A stretch of 64,000 nt of DNA from an uncultured Oscillospiraceae bacterium (GTDB lineage: Bacteria; Bacillota; Clostridia; Oscillospirales; Oscillospiraceae). Numbering within the stretch: position 1 is the stretch's first letter; every line of letters begins with the position of its first letter. Under the pieces are notes generated by a model, which made no database searches, had not been told where the DNA came from, and worked only from the letters and a program-made list of their open reading frames with translations. Below are positions 24,047-33,245 of the stretch, piece by piece. The stretch lies in NCBI GenBank assembly GCA_934589705.1, contig CAKTOH010000007.1:1-64000 (forward strand). The letters are read 5' to 3'. The position numbers and the translations under genes were made by a program.

Positions 24047-24952
24047 ATGGGATTTTTTGATAAAATCAAGGCAGGACTTGCCAAAACCCGGGACGCTCTC
24101 AGCGACTCCCTGGGAAGTGTCTTTTCCGGCAATTCCGAGCTGGACGAGGACTTTTACGACGAATTGGAGGAGAGCCTGATCCTGGCCGACCTGGGCGTGG
24201 ACACGGCGACGAAAGCGGTGGAGCGGCTGCGCAAGACGGTTCGGGAGCGGCATCTGAAGGAGACCGAGGAGGCCAAGACAGCCCTGAAGGAAATCCTGGT
24301 GGACATGCTGAACGTGGGAGACACGGCCCTTGATCTGAGTACCACCCCCAGTGTGGTGCTGGTCATCGGGGTCAACGGCGTGGGCAAAACCACCACCATC
24401 GGCAAGATCGCCACCCAGCTGACCAAAGAAGGCAAGCGGGTGCTGCTGGTGGCGGCGGATACCTTCCGGGCGGCGGCAGCCGACCAGCTGGAAATCTGGG
24501 CAGGCCGCAGCGGCGCGGCCATTGTCCGCCAGCACGAGGGAGCCGACCCGGCCTCCGTGGTCTACGACGGCATCCAGGCTGCCCGTGCACGGGAGGTGGA
24601 CGTGATCATCATCGACACCGCCGGAAGACTTCACAACAAAGCAAACCTGATGAACGAGCTGAACAAGATCAGCCGGATCATCGACCGGGAGCTGCCGGAG
24701 GCCGCCCGGGAGACCCTGCTGGTGCTGGACGGCACCACCGGCCAGAACGGCCTGATTCAGGCCAAGCAGTTCAAGGAAATCGCCGGCGTTACCTCCATCG
24801 CCCTGACCAAGCTGGACGGCACCGCCAAGGGCGGCATCGTCATCGCCGTGGCGGACGCTTTGCAGATTCCCGTGAAATTTGTGGGAGTAGGCGAGCAGGC
24901 GGAGGATCTGATGCCCTTTGAGGCCGAGGCTTTCGTGGAGGCATTGATTTGA
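24047..24952 (+). CDS. ftsY: Signal recognition particle receptor FtsY
   Basis: 301-residue SRP GTPase that docks ribosome-SRP complexes at the membrane. It has an N-domain helix bundle (residues 1-95), GVNGVGKTTTIGKIA near 108, the DTFRAAA motif, DTAGR near 193 and TKLDGTAKGG near 255. It lacks a long acidic A domain, as is usual in Firmicutes. The start follows AAAGGAGAAAAAGT. It is the first of a tight ftsY-rdgB-yhbY run. Confidence 0.95.
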   Translation: MGFFDKIKAGLAKTRDALSDSLGSVFSGNSELDEDFYDELEESLILADLGVDTATKAVERLRKTVRERHLKETEEAKTALKEILVDMLNVGDTALDLSTTPSVVLVIGVNGVGKTTTIGKIATQLTKEGKRVLLVAADTFRAAAADQLEIWAGRSGAAIVRQHEGADPASVVYDGIQAARAREVDVIIIDTAGRLHNKANLMNELNKISRIIDRELPEAARETLLVLDGTTGQNGLIQAKQFKEIAGVTSIALTKLDGTAKGGIVIAVADALQIPVKFVGVGEQAEDLMPFEAEAFVEALI

Positions 24953-24953
24953 T

Positions 24954-25559
24954 ATGAAAGTAGTATTGGCAAGCAAAAATCCCCACAAGCTGGTGGAAAT
25001 CAGCAAAATTACGGAAAAATTCGGCTTCGAGCTGGTGCTGGAATCCGATGTGGGCGTGGATATCGACGTAGAGGAAACCGGCTCCACCTTCGAGGAAAAT
25101 TCCTTCCTCAAGGCCGACGCGGTGATGAAGGCCACGGGCCTTCCGGCACTGGCCGACGATTCCGGGATTGCGGTGGATGCCCTGAACGGGGAACCGGGCA
25201 TTTATTCCGCCCGGTACGGCTTCGATGAATCTCTGGACGACTGGGGTCGGCTTCAGCTGCTGCTGAAGAATACGGAAAATGTGCCGGACGGTCAGCGCCA
25301 GGCGAAATTCGTCTGCGTCATCACCTTTGTGACCCCGGAAGGACAGGTCATCCAGTCCCGGGGGGAGATTCACGGAGAGCTGCTCCGGGCTCCCGTGGGG
25401 GAGAACGGCTTCGGCTATGACCCGATTTTTTACTACCCGCCTCTGGGCAAGTCCACGGCGGAAATGTCCCCGGAGGAAAAGAACCGGGTGTCCCATCGGG
25501 CCAACGCTCTGAAGGGCTTTTACGAGAAACTGAAGGAGGCAGGCTATGCTGACAAGTAA
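24954..25559 (+). CDS. rdgB: XTP/dITP diphosphatase (RdgB/HAM1)
   Basis: 201 residues; removes deaminated purine nucleotides (XTP, dITP) from the pool. Signatures are LASKNPHKLVEI at the start, LADDSGIAVDAL near residue 66, PGIYSARY just after, and GENGFGYDPIFYYP near 146. Starts one base after the ftsY stop and overlaps the next gene by 14 bases. Confidence 0.95.
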   Translation: MKVVLASKNPHKLVEISKITEKFGFELVLESDVGVDIDVEETGSTFEENSFLKADAVMKATGLPALADDSGIAVDALNGEPGIYSARYGFDESLDDWGRLQLLLKNTENVPDGQRQAKFVCVITFVTPEGQVIQSRGEIHGELLRAPVGENGFGYDPIFYYPPLGKSTAEMSPEEKNRVSHRANALKGFYEKLKEAGYADK

Positions 25560-26016
25560 GGAACGGGCTCAGCTTCGAGCTCAGGCAAATCCCCTGGAAA
25601 CCACGTTGATGGTGGGAAAGGACGGGGTCACGGAGGCCGTGGCGGCGGAGGCCGATCGGCTGCTCACCGCCCATGAGCTGGTGAAGGGCAAGGTGCTGGA
25701 AACCGCCCTGATGAGTGCCCGGGAGGTGTCCGACGCCCTGTGTGAGGCCACGGGAGCCGAGGGAATCGCCTGCGTGGGCAATAAATTCGTGATCTGGCGG
25801 TTCTCCGAAAAGTGCCAGCAGGCCCGGAACCAGACGGGAAGAGCCAAGCGCAAGGAGACCCCCAAGTCCAAGGCTGACCCGGTGGGCAAGGGCGTTCGAG
25901 CCCGGCGGGCTGCCGCCCGGAAGGTTCGGGAGCAGCGCAACCAGTATTTCCGGGAGCAGGCCATTGAGAAGGCCATCGAGCGCAGCCGGGAAAAGCAGCT
26001 GAAGAACGAGGAGTAA
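25546..26016 (+). CDS. yhbY: YhbY-family RNA-binding protein (CRM domain)
   Basis: 156 residues. The first ~95 are a CRM/YhbY domain that binds pre-50S ribosome particles (LTSKERAQLRAQAN at the start, GKDGVTEAV near residue 24). A Lys/Arg-rich tail of about 55 residues extends beyond the usual ~97-residue YhbY and probably adds RNA affinity. It overlaps rdgB by 14 bases. Confidence 0.85.
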   Translation: MLTSKERAQLRAQANPLETTLMVGKDGVTEAVAAEADRLLTAHELVKGKVLETALMSAREVSDALCEATGAEGIACVGNKFVIWRFSEKCQQARNQTGRAKRKETPKSKADPVGKGVRARRAAARKVREQRNQYFREQAIEKAIERSREKQLKNEE

Positions 26017-26047
26017 TCCCAGCGTATCAAAAAGCCTGAAAAATACG

Positions 26048-26183
26048 TTGTCATTCCGAACCAGTCCGCAGACTGGTGTGGGAATCCCCCGGTTAGATGC
26101 AAAAGCTTCCGGTTTGGGAATTAAGATGTTTGAATATTAGGGAGATTGCCACGCCAGTGTGAGCACTGGCTCGCAATGACATG
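26048..26183. repeat. REPIN-like full element (family B)
   Basis: Two family B units in inverted orientation: TTGTCATTCCGAACCAGT at the left and CACTGGCTCGCAATGACAT at the right. Each has its own inner stem (GTCCGCAGAC on the left, CCAGTGTGAGCACTGG on the right). Some 50 bases without coding potential separate them. Confidence 0.75.
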
Positions 26184-26245
26184 GTTTTTCGACAGTCTGA
26201 TCCAATAGCATATCCACCATTCCGATAAACAGAGGAAGGGGTATT

Positions 26246-27433
26246 ATGGAACGAATCGGCATTTATGGCGGAACTTTCAACCCACCCCACGTTGGGCACA
26301 TTCAGGCGGCAAAGCAGGCGGTGAGCACCCTGGGGCTTACGAAGCTCCTGATGATCCCGGCCTACGCGCCGCCCCACAAGGCGGTGCTGCCCTCCAATTC
26401 TCCCAGGGCGCAGCAGCGCTTGGAAATGCTGCGCATTGCCGCGGCGGACTGCCCCCAGATTGAGGTTTCCGATCTGGAATTAAAGCGGGAGGGCATCAGC
26501 TACACCTGGCAGACCCTGGAAACGGTGAAAAAGCTGTATCCCGGGGCGGAGCTGGTGCTGCTCATGGGCACGGACATGTTCCTGACCTTCGACACCTGGA
26601 AGAATCCGGAGAAGATTCTGGGGGAAGTGACCCTGGGGGTTTTCTACCGGGGAGACAAGGGGGAGAAGGCCGCGGCGCTGAAGCAGAAGGAGGCGCTGGA
26701 AGCCCGGGGAGCCAAGGTCGTCCTGGTGCATAATGACGTGATCGTCATTTCCTCTACCCAGATGCGCCGGCTTCTGGCCTTCCGCTGCGCCGGGGAGTTC
26801 CTGCCTGCGGGGGTGCTGGATTACATCCGGGAGTACAACCTCTATGATACCCGCACCAACTGGAAAAACCTGCCCATGGACAGGCTGGAACAGGTGGTGG
26901 TGAGCCTGCTGAACCCCAATCGGGTGCGCCATGTGCTGGGCTGCCGGGATACGGCGGTGGCACTGGCGGAGCGTTGGGGGGCGGATGTTACCGATGCCGC
27001 CCGGGCGGGAATCCTCCACGACATTACCAAGGCCATCGACGGCCCCCTGCAATTGACATTGTGCGATGCCTATGGTAAACTATTAGACGATTTTTCCAAG
27101 CGTTACCCCAGAACCCTCCATGCCCTCACTGGCGCCATGGTCGCCCAGCGGATTTTCGGAGAAAATCCGGCGGTGGTGTCCGCTATCGAATCCCACACCA
27201 CCGGCAAGGCAAACATGACCCTGCTGGAAAAAATCATTTACGTTGCCGACTATATGGAACCCAACCGGGATTTTCCCGGGGTGCAGATGCTTCGGGAGCT
27301 GGCCTTTTCCGATTTGGACGGGGCACTGAAGCTGGGGCTGGAAATGACCCTGGAACACCTGAAAGCCCAGGGGGCCGAGGTTTCTCCCGCTTCCCGAAGC
27401 GCATTGGATTGGCTGAATCAGGAGAAACGCTGA
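26246..27433 (+). CDS. nadD: NadD-YqeK fusion: nicotinate-nucleotide adenylyltransferase with HD hydrolase domain
   Basis: 395 residues. Residues 1-200 are NadD: GIYGGTFNPPHVGH holds the nucleotidyltransferase HxGH, and SSTQMRR is near 170. This part makes nicotinate adenine dinucleotide. Residues about 210-395 are a YqeK-type HD domain with RHVLGC and His258-Asp259 in ILHDITK; YqeK relatives hydrolyse diadenosine tetraphosphate. In Bacillus these are two adjacent genes; here they form one frame with no internal stop. RsfS follows, as in the usual nadD-yqeK-rsfS order. Confidence 0.92.
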   Translation: MERIGIYGGTFNPPHVGHIQAAKQAVSTLGLTKLLMIPAYAPPHKAVLPSNSPRAQQRLEMLRIAAADCPQIEVSDLELKREGISYTWQTLETVKKLYPGAELVLLMGTDMFLTFDTWKNPEKILGEVTLGVFYRGDKGEKAAALKQKEALEARGAKVVLVHNDVIVISSTQMRRLLAFRCAGEFLPAGVLDYIREYNLYDTRTNWKNLPMDRLEQVVVSLLNPNRVRHVLGCRDTAVALAERWGADVTDAARAGILHDITKAIDGPLQLTLCDAYGKLLDDFSKRYPRTLHALTGAMVAQRIFGENPAVVSAIESHTTGKANMTLLEKIIYVADYMEPNRDFPGVQMLRELAFSDLDGALKLGLEMTLEHLKAQGAEVSPASRSALDWLNQEKR

Positions 27434-27472
27434 AGATTTTGCATCCCAAGAATCCCAGAAAGGATAGATGTT

Positions 27473-27835
27473 ATGTTAACACCTAAAGAGATCGCCCTGG
27501 AAGTGACCAAGGCCCTGGATGCCAAGAAGGGCATGGATATCAAGCTTCTGAAAATTGATTCCGTCAGCTCTCTGGCAGATTATTTCCTGATCTGCACCGG
27601 CACTTCCAATACCCACGTCAAAACCCTGTGCGACTACGCCGAGTACACCCTGGAGCAGCTGGGAGAGCCTATGCTGGGTCGGGAGGGTCATCGGGGCAGC
27701 GCCTGGGAGCTATTGGACTATGGCACCATCGTGGTGCATGTATTTACCGAGGAAGCCCGGAAGTTCTATGCTCTGGAGCGGCTGTGGGCGGACGCGGAAA
27801 CGGTTGACCTGAAAGATATTATTATCGCGGAATAA
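27473..27835 (+). CDS. rsfS: Ribosomal silencing factor RsfS
   Basis: 120 residues; binds ribosomal protein uL14 and blocks subunit joining when nutrients are low. It has the typical LKIDSVSSLADYFLICTG run near residue 25 and GREGHRGSAWELLDYG near 65-80. The start follows AAAGGATAGATGTT. Located after nadD-yqeK, as in many Firmicutes. Confidence 0.94.
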   Translation: MLTPKEIALEVTKALDAKKGMDIKLLKIDSVSSLADYFLICTGTSNTHVKTLCDYAEYTLEQLGEPMLGREGHRGSAWELLDYGTIVVHVFTEEARKFYALERLWADAETVDLKDIIIAE

Positions 27836-27863
27836 AGCGGTATTTTAGGAAGGAATGTTCACA

Positions 27864-30287
27864 ATGAACTACGATTTTGCTGCTATTGAAGGAAAATGGC
27901 ACAAGTACTGGGAGGAAAACGACACCTTCCACACGGATGTCTGGGATTTCTCCAAGCCCAAGTATTATGTGCTGGATATGTTCCCTTACCCTTCCGGCGT
28001 GGGTCTGCACGCAGGCCATCCCGAGGGCTATACGGCCACGGATATCATGTCCCGGATGAAGCGGATGCAGGGCTACAACGTGCTGCACCCCATGGGCTAT
28101 GACTCCTTCGGTCTGCCCGCCGAGCAGTACGCCGTTACCACCGGCCATCATCCCGACGGCTTCACCCAGGAGAACATCAAGACCTTCTCCAAGCAGCTGC
28201 GGGAGCTGGGCTTCGACTACGACTGGTCGAAAATGATCGCCACCTCCGACCCCAGCTTCTACAAGTGGACGCAGTGGATTTTCAAGAAGCTCTATGAGGC
28301 CGGCTACGCCAAGCGCATTGAGATGCCCGTCAACTGGTGCGAGGAGCTGGGCACGGTGCTTTCTAACGATGAGGTCATCGACGGCAAGTCCGAGCGCGGC
28401 GGCTACCCCGTTGTGAAGAAGAACATGATGCAGTGGGTCATCGACCAGCCCGCCTTCGCCGAGAAGCTGCTGGACGGCCTGAACGAGATCGACTGGCCCG
28501 AATCCACCAAGGAAATTCAGCGCAACTGGATCGGCAAATCCACCGGCGTGGAGGTGGACTTCCAGCTGGTGGGCGGCGGGGATTTCTCCATTTACACCAC
28601 CTGTATCGAAACCATTTACGGTATCACCTTCATGGTGCTGGCTCCCGACGGCAAGATCGTGGAGAGCCTCATGGATCGTGTGCAGAACAAGCAGGAGGTT
28701 CAGGCCTACATTGACGAGACCGTCAAGAAGAGCGACATGGACAGAACCGAGCTGAACAAGGGCAAGACCGGCTGCCGGCTGGAGGGCGTATACGCCATCA
28801 ATCCCGTCAACGGCAAGCAGGTTCCCGTGTTCATCGGCGACTTCGTCCTGGCAAATTACGGCACCGGTGCGGTGATGGCCGTGCCCAGCCACGACCAGCG
28901 TGACTTCGAGTACGCCGTTGCCCACAGCATTCCCATGATTCAGGTCATCGAGGGCAGAGATGTCAGTGAGCGGGCCTTTGAGAAGCAGGACTACCTGGGC
29001 AAGGGCTGCCGCCTTATGAACTCCGAGGAGTTCAACGGCCTGACCGTGGAGCAGGCCAAAGAGGCCATTACCCGGAAGCTGGAGGCCATGGGCGTTGCCC
29101 GCCGGAAGGTCAACTATCACTTCCGGGAGTGGATTTTCGCCCGCCAGCGGTACTGGGGCGAGCCTGTTCCCTGCGTGTACACCGACGACGGCAAGATTTA
29201 CTTCGTTCCCGATGAGGAGCTGCCCGTGATTCTGCCGGAGCTGGCCGATTATAAGGGCAAGAACGGTCAGGCGCCCCTGGAGAACGCCACCGAGTGGAAA
29301 AAGTATGACCGCAACGGCATCCACGGCACCCGGGAGACTTCCACCATGCCCGGCTCCGCCGGTTCCTCCTGGTACTATATGCGCTATATCGACCCCAGAA
29401 ACAACAAGCAGCTGTGCGACCCGGCGCTGCTGAAGCACTGGCTTCCTGTGGATCTGTATGTAGGCGGTCCGGAGCACGCGGTGGGTCATCTGATGTACTC
29501 CCGGATCTGGAACCGGTTCCTGTACGATGAGGGCATTTCTCCCGTGAAGGAGCCCTTCCAGAAGCTGGTGCACCAGGGTATGATCCTGGGCGAGAACGGC
29601 ATCAAGATGGGAAAGCGGTTCCCGGAGTTTGTGGTGAACCCCAGCGATGTGGTTCGGGACTACGGCGCGGATACCCTGCGGCTGTATGAGATGTTCATGG
29701 GCCCCCTGGAGGTCTCCAAGCCCTGGAGCACCACCGGCGTGGTGGGTGCCAAGAAGTTCATCAACCGGGTGTGGAACTTCTTCACCGAGCCTGCCAATAT
29801 CACCGAGGACAACGACGGCAAGCTGACCAAGATCTATCACCAGACCGTGAAGAAGGTCACAAGCGACTTCGAGTCCCTGGGCTTCAACACCGCCATTGCC
29901 CAGATGATGGTCTTCGTCAACGAGGTCTACAAGAACGGCTCCTGCCCCAGAGAGTACGCCGAGGGCTTCGTCAAGATGCTCTCCTGCATCACTCCCCATG
30001 TGGGCGAGGAAATGTGGCAGATTCTGGGTCATGACAAGACCATCGCCTATGAGCCCTGGCCTTCCTATGACGAAGCCAAGTGCAAGGACGCCGAGGTGAA
30101 CATCGCGGTGCAGGTCAACGGCAAGATGCGCGGAACCGTGCTCATGGATGCGGATCTTCCCGACGAGCAGGTCATCGCCAACGCTACCGCCGATGAGAAA
30201 ATTGCCAAGTTCCTGGCCAAGCAGGGCGGCGGCATCGTCAAGACCATCGTGGTTAAAAACAAGCTGGTCAACCTGATTGTCAAATAA
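27864..30287 (+). CDS. leuS: Leucyl-tRNA synthetase
   Basis: 807 residues, normal for bacterial LeuRS. The class I HIGH-type motif HAGH is at residues 49-52, within PYPSGVGLHAGHPEG. The editing domain is in the middle, and GSAGSSWYYMRY precedes the second active-site part. The second signature is KMGKR at 581-585 in place of KMSKS, still followed by FVVNPSDVVRDYGAD. The ATG at 27864 is used because AGGAAGG lies ten bases before it; an ATG at 27855 is too close to that site. Confidence 0.95.
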   Translation: MNYDFAAIEGKWHKYWEENDTFHTDVWDFSKPKYYVLDMFPYPSGVGLHAGHPEGYTATDIMSRMKRMQGYNVLHPMGYDSFGLPAEQYAVTTGHHPDGFTQENIKTFSKQLRELGFDYDWSKMIATSDPSFYKWTQWIFKKLYEAGYAKRIEMPVNWCEELGTVLSNDEVIDGKSERGGYPVVKKNMMQWVIDQPAFAEKLLDGLNEIDWPESTKEIQRNWIGKSTGVEVDFQLVGGGDFSIYTTCIETIYGITFMVLAPDGKIVESLMDRVQNKQEVQAYIDETVKKSDMDRTELNKGKTGCRLEGVYAINPVNGKQVPVFIGDFVLANYGTGAVMAVPSHDQRDFEYAVAHSIPMIQVIEGRDVSERAFEKQDYLGKGCRLMNSEEFNGLTVEQAKEAITRKLEAMGVARRKVNYHFREWIFARQRYWGEPVPCVYTDDGKIYFVPDEELPVILPELADYKGKNGQAPLENATEWKKYDRNGIHGTRETSTMPGSAGSSWYYMRYIDPRNNKQLCDPALLKHWLPVDLYVGGPEHAVGHLMYSRIWNRFLYDEGISPVKEPFQKLVHQGMILGENGIKMGKRFPEFVVNPSDVVRDYGADTLRLYEMFMGPLEVSKPWSTTGVVGAKKFINRVWNFFTEPANITEDNDGKLTKIYHQTVKKVTSDFESLGFNTAIAQMMVFVNEVYKNGSCPREYAEGFVKMLSCITPHVGEEMWQILGHDKTIAYEPWPSYDEAKCKDAEVNIAVQVNGKMRGTVLMDADLPDEQVIANATADEKIAKFLAKQGGGIVKTIVVKNKLVNLIVK

Positions 30288-30311
30288 TTTGTAAAAAAAC
30301 AAAAATCTTTA

Positions 30312-30340
30312 TTGACAATTGGGGAAACAGCGTATATAAT
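30312..30340 (+). promoter_or_regulatory. rpsU promoter, full consensus
   Basis: TTGACA (30312-30317), 17 bases, TATAAT (30335-30340). Both hexamers match the sigma-A consensus perfectly, as expected for a ribosomal protein gene. Confidence 0.9.
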
Positions 30341-30368
30341 ATTCTAGCCTAGTATTGAGGCCCTGAAC

Positions 30369-30391
30369 GCATCCTGGACTTAGCCGGATGC
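30369..30391 (+). promoter_or_regulatory. Leader hairpin before rpsU
   Basis: GCATCC-T-GG (30369-30377) can pair with CCGGATGC (30384-30391) as an 8-bp stem with one bulge, just before the GGAGGGAGGG ribosome site. It may be a translational control element; nothing else in the sequence supports this. Confidence 0.35.
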
Positions 30392-30411
30392 CATCGGAGG
30401 GAGGGAAAACA

Positions 30412-30594
30412 ATGTCTGAAATTCGCGTTAAGGAGAACGAGTCTCTGGAGAGCGCCCTGCGCCGTTTTAAGCGGAGCTGCGCCAAGGAGGGCGTTATCGC
30501 CGAAGTGAAGAAGCGCGAGCATTACGTCAGCCCCAGCCTGAAGCGTAAGCAGAAGTCCGAGGCCGCTCGTAAGAACAAGAGAAAGTTCTATTAA
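30412..30594 (+). CDS. rpsU: 30S ribosomal protein bS21
   Basis: 60 residues, highly basic. [16 protein letters not shown] at the start and a [17 protein letters not shown] end are typical of bS21, which helps ribosomes engage mRNA at initiation. The ATG at 30412 follows GGAGGGAGGGAAAAC; an in-frame ATG at 30388 lies in the leader hairpin. Confidence 0.96.
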   Translation: MSEIRVKENESLESALRRFKRSCAKEGVIAEVKKREHYVSPSLKRKQKSEAARKNKRKFY

Positions 30595-30617
30595 TATCCC
30601 TCTTGATTAACGCTCAG

Positions 30618-30648
30618 AACCCCCTTGCGGAAACGCAAGGGGGTTTTT
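30618..30648 (+). terminator. Rho-independent terminator of rpsU
   Basis: AACCCCCTTGCG/CGCAAGGGGGTT stem (30618-30629 with 30634-30645), GAAA loop, five Ts. Confidence 0.93.
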
Positions 30649-30848
30649 GCATAGTGAATAGAATGGTGAAGAGCGGCTCCCTTGTGTAAAGGGTGGTGCT
30701 CCGCGCAGCGAATCAAAATTACCATGACTGCCGGTGGCAGTCATACCACAATGTACTGCTGGCAAAAACCTCTGATTTTTGACTGAGGGATTGTCAAATT
30801 TTGGCAGCAAATAAATGCTTTTGAGGACTTTTTTGATACGTTGAAGGG

Positions 30849-31068
30849 GTTGTCTCGTTAAGTGCCCCTATGGGTCAAAATAGCCAAAATATACCATGTC
30901 ATTGCGAACCAGTGACCGATGTCACTGGTGTGGCAATCCCCCGGATAGGCGTAAAATCCAAGATTTCCTAACGTAGATGTTTGAAAATCGGGGGGATTGC
31001 CACGCCAGTGTGAGCACTGGCTCGCAATGACATTGTTCTATTTGGGCACTTTGCTATTTTGAGACAGC
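30849..31068. repeat. Nested repeat: REPIN-like element (30896-31033) inside an outer inverted repeat
   Basis: The inner element runs from ATGTCATTGCGAACCAGTG to CACTGGCTCGCAATGACAT with inverted half units. The outer flanks are GTTGTCTC ... AGTGCCCC ... AAAATAGC on the left and GGGCACTTTGCTATTTTGAGACAGC on the right, given here as parts: GGGCACTT, GCTATTTT and GAGACAGC. Together they fill the 485-bp gap between rpsU and the YgiQ gene; I see no gene in it. Confidence 0.6.
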
Positions 31069-31079
31069 TACGAATTGTG

Positions 31080-33020
31080 CTATTTCCGCTTCCGGCCTGA
31101 GGCTGCCTTCGCAGGCGGCCTTTTCGCTGTCGGTTTTCCCGCAGGCTTTCCCACAGGTTTGCTTACCGGCTTGCCCCCGGACTTTCTGACGCCGGGTTTC
31201 CTGGGCGGCGGGGCGGAGCCGCCGGACTTGGGTGGCACTGCCCGGATCAGACACTTGGCGCCGGAACCGATCAGATCCTCCCGGTGAGCCTTCAGCAGCG
31301 CTTCCCGCACCAGGTAGTAGTTCTTCGGGTCACGGTACTGGATCAGCGCCCGCTGCATGGCCTTCTCGTGGGGGTCGGTGGGCACATAGACCCGCTCCAT
31401 GGTTCGGGGGTCAAGCCCCGTGTAGTACATCACCGTGGACAAGGTGGATGGGGTGGGGTAGAAGTCCTGCACCTGCTCCGGATTGTAGCCCATGTCCCGG
31501 ATGTATTCCGCCAGCTCCACCGCTTCTTTCATGGTGGAGCCCGGGTGGCTGGACATGAGGTAGGGCACCAGGAACTGATTCATGCCGTACTGCCGGTTCA
31601 GGGCAAAATACTTTTCCACAAATCGGTTGTATACCGCGTTTTTCGGCTTTCCCATCCGGCACAGCACCGCATCGGCCACATGCTCCGGGGCGACCTTCAG
31701 CTGACCGGAAATGTGATATTGCACCAGCTCCCGGAGGAAGGTGTCCTTTTTGTCTGCCAGCAGATAGTCAAAGCGAATGCCGCTGCGGACAAACACCTTC
31801 TTCACCCCGGGAATCTTCCGGAGCTTGCGAAGCAGCGCCACATAGTCCGAATGGTCGGCGTTCACATTTTTGCAGGGGGTGGGGTAGAGACACTGCCGCC
31901 CGCCGCAGCAGCCCTTCGTCATCTGCTTTTGGCAGGCCGGGTGACGGAAGTTGGCGGTGGGGCCGCCTACGTCGTGGATGTAGCCCTTGAAATCCGGATC
32001 TTTCACCATTTTCTCCGCTTCCCGGATAATGGAGTCGTGGCTTCGCACCTGGACAATCCGTCCCTGGTGGAAGGTCAGGGCGCAGAAGGAGCAGGCTCCG
32101 AAGCAGCCCCGGTTGGAAACCAGGCTGAACTTGACCTCTTCAATGGCGGGCACGCCGCCGAGCTTTGTGTAGCTGGGATGCCAGGCTCGCTCAAAGGGCA
32201 GGTCGTAAACCGCGTCCATTTCCGCCATGGTCAGGGGCTTCTGAGGGGGATTCTGCACCACGAATTCCCGGCCGTAGGGCTCGGCCAGCCGCTTGGCGGT
32301 GAAGGGGTCGCAGTTGCCGTACTGGATTTTGAAGGACTCGGCGTACTTTCTCCGGTCGGCCTTCAGCTCCTCATAGCCGGGCAGGAAAATCGTAGGCAGG
32401 CTCTCATCGGGCTGAGTTGTGCGGAACACGGTGCCGTCAATGTAGGTGATATCCCGGACATCCATACCGGAATTCAGGGCGTCCGCAATTTCCACAATGC
32501 TTTTTTCTCCCATGCCGTACATGAGAAGATCGGCCTGGCTGTCTAAGAGGATGGAACGCTTCAGGCTCTCCGACCAGTAGTCGTAGTGGGCAAGCCGACG
32601 AAGGCTTGCCTCAATGCCGCCAATGAGAATGGGCACATCCTTGTAGGTCTGGCGGATGAGATTGCAGTAGACGATGGTGGCGTAGTCCGGCCGTTTCCCC
32701 ATAACCCCGCCGGGGGTAAAGGCGTCGGTTTTCCGGCGGCGTTTGGCAACGGAGTAGTGGTTGACCATGGAGTCCATGTTGCCCCCGGAGACCAGAAAGC
32801 CCAGCCGGGGCCGTCCAAACAGGTCGATGGACTTGGGATTCTTCCAGTCCGGCTGGGAGATGATGCCTACATTGTAGCCGTTGGCCTCCAGAATCCTGCT
32901 GATGATGGCGTGGCCGAAGGAGGGGTGATCCACATAGGCATCGCCGATGACGTAGACAAAGTCGCAGCTTTCCCAGCCCCGCTCTTCCATTTCCTCCCGG
33001 GTAATGGGCAGAAATGCCAT
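31080..33020 (-). CDS. YgiQ-family radical SAM protein
   Basis: 646 residues. Opens with FLPITREEMEERGW and the B12-binding-like DAYVDHPSFGHAIISRIL region typical of YgiQ/UPF0313. The radical SAM cluster motif CFGACSFC (CxxxCxxC) is near residue 305, followed by LTFHQGRIVQ. The reaction is not known for this family. The last ~45 residues are a low-complexity Lys/Pro/Gly tail with repeated KPxGKP units, probably binding nucleic acid or membrane. It starts 11 bases after the DUF896 gene. Confidence 0.9.
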   Translation of the reverse strand: MAFLPITREEMEERGWESCDFVYVIGDAYVDHPSFGHAIISRILEANGYNVGIISQPDWKNPKSIDLFGRPRLGFLVSGGNMDSMVNHYSVAKRRRKTDAFTPGGVMGKRPDYATIVYCNLIRQTYKDVPILIGGIEASLRRLAHYDYWSESLKRSILLDSQADLLMYGMGEKSIVEIADALNSGMDVRDITYIDGTVFRTTQPDESLPTIFLPGYEELKADRRKYAESFKIQYGNCDPFTAKRLAEPYGREFVVQNPPQKPLTMAEMDAVYDLPFERAWHPSYTKLGGVPAIEEVKFSLVSNRGCFGACSFCALTFHQGRIVQVRSHDSIIREAEKMVKDPDFKGYIHDVGGPTANFRHPACQKQMTKGCCGGRQCLYPTPCKNVNADHSDYVALLRKLRKIPGVKKVFVRSGIRFDYLLADKKDTFLRELVQYHISGQLKVAPEHVADAVLCRMGKPKNAVYNRFVEKYFALNRQYGMNQFLVPYLMSSHPGSTMKEAVELAEYIRDMGYNPEQVQDFYPTPSTLSTVMYYTGLDPRTMERVYVPTDPHEKAMQRALIQYRDPKNYYLVREALLKAHREDLIGSGAKCLIRAVPPKSGGSAPPPRKPGVRKSGGKPVSKPVGKPAGKPTAKRPPAKAASGRKRK

Positions 33021-33031
33021 GAAATCCCTCC

Positions 33032-33235
33032 TTATTTCCGTTCCAGCTTCTTTTTCGTGCCGTCGGGCTGGAGAATATAGGTGTTATCCAGCTGCCCCAC
33101 CAGATTGGCCTTGACAGAATCGATGTAAATTCTTCGCAGCTTGTCCCGCTCGGCGGTTTCCTCGGCGGTCAGACCCTCGGTTTTTGCTTTTTTCGCCAGA
33201 ATGTTGATTCTGGTAATGACTTCGCTCATATTCAT
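33032..33235 (-). CDS. DUF896 (YnzC-like) small protein
   Basis: 67 residues: two helices with INILAKKAKTEGLTAEE and ERDKLRRIYIDSVKANL, the core of DUF896 (YnzC, linked to the SOS response in Bacillus). The function is unknown. The start at 33235 follows GAGGA by seven bases; a second ATG two codons later is less well placed. It is the middle gene between the YlmH-like and YgiQ genes. Confidence 0.9.
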   Translation of the reverse strand: MNMSEVITRINILAKKAKTEGLTAEETAERDKLRRIYIDSVKANLVGQLDNTYILQPDGTKKKLERK

Positions 33236-33245
33236 AGGAATTTCC

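Noticed and set aside
27822..30302. 826-codon open frame antisense to leuS
   Set aside because: It mirrors leuS almost exactly; GC-rich codon use makes the opposite strand open. Its protein is His/Gly/Leu-rich with no motif and no ribosome site.
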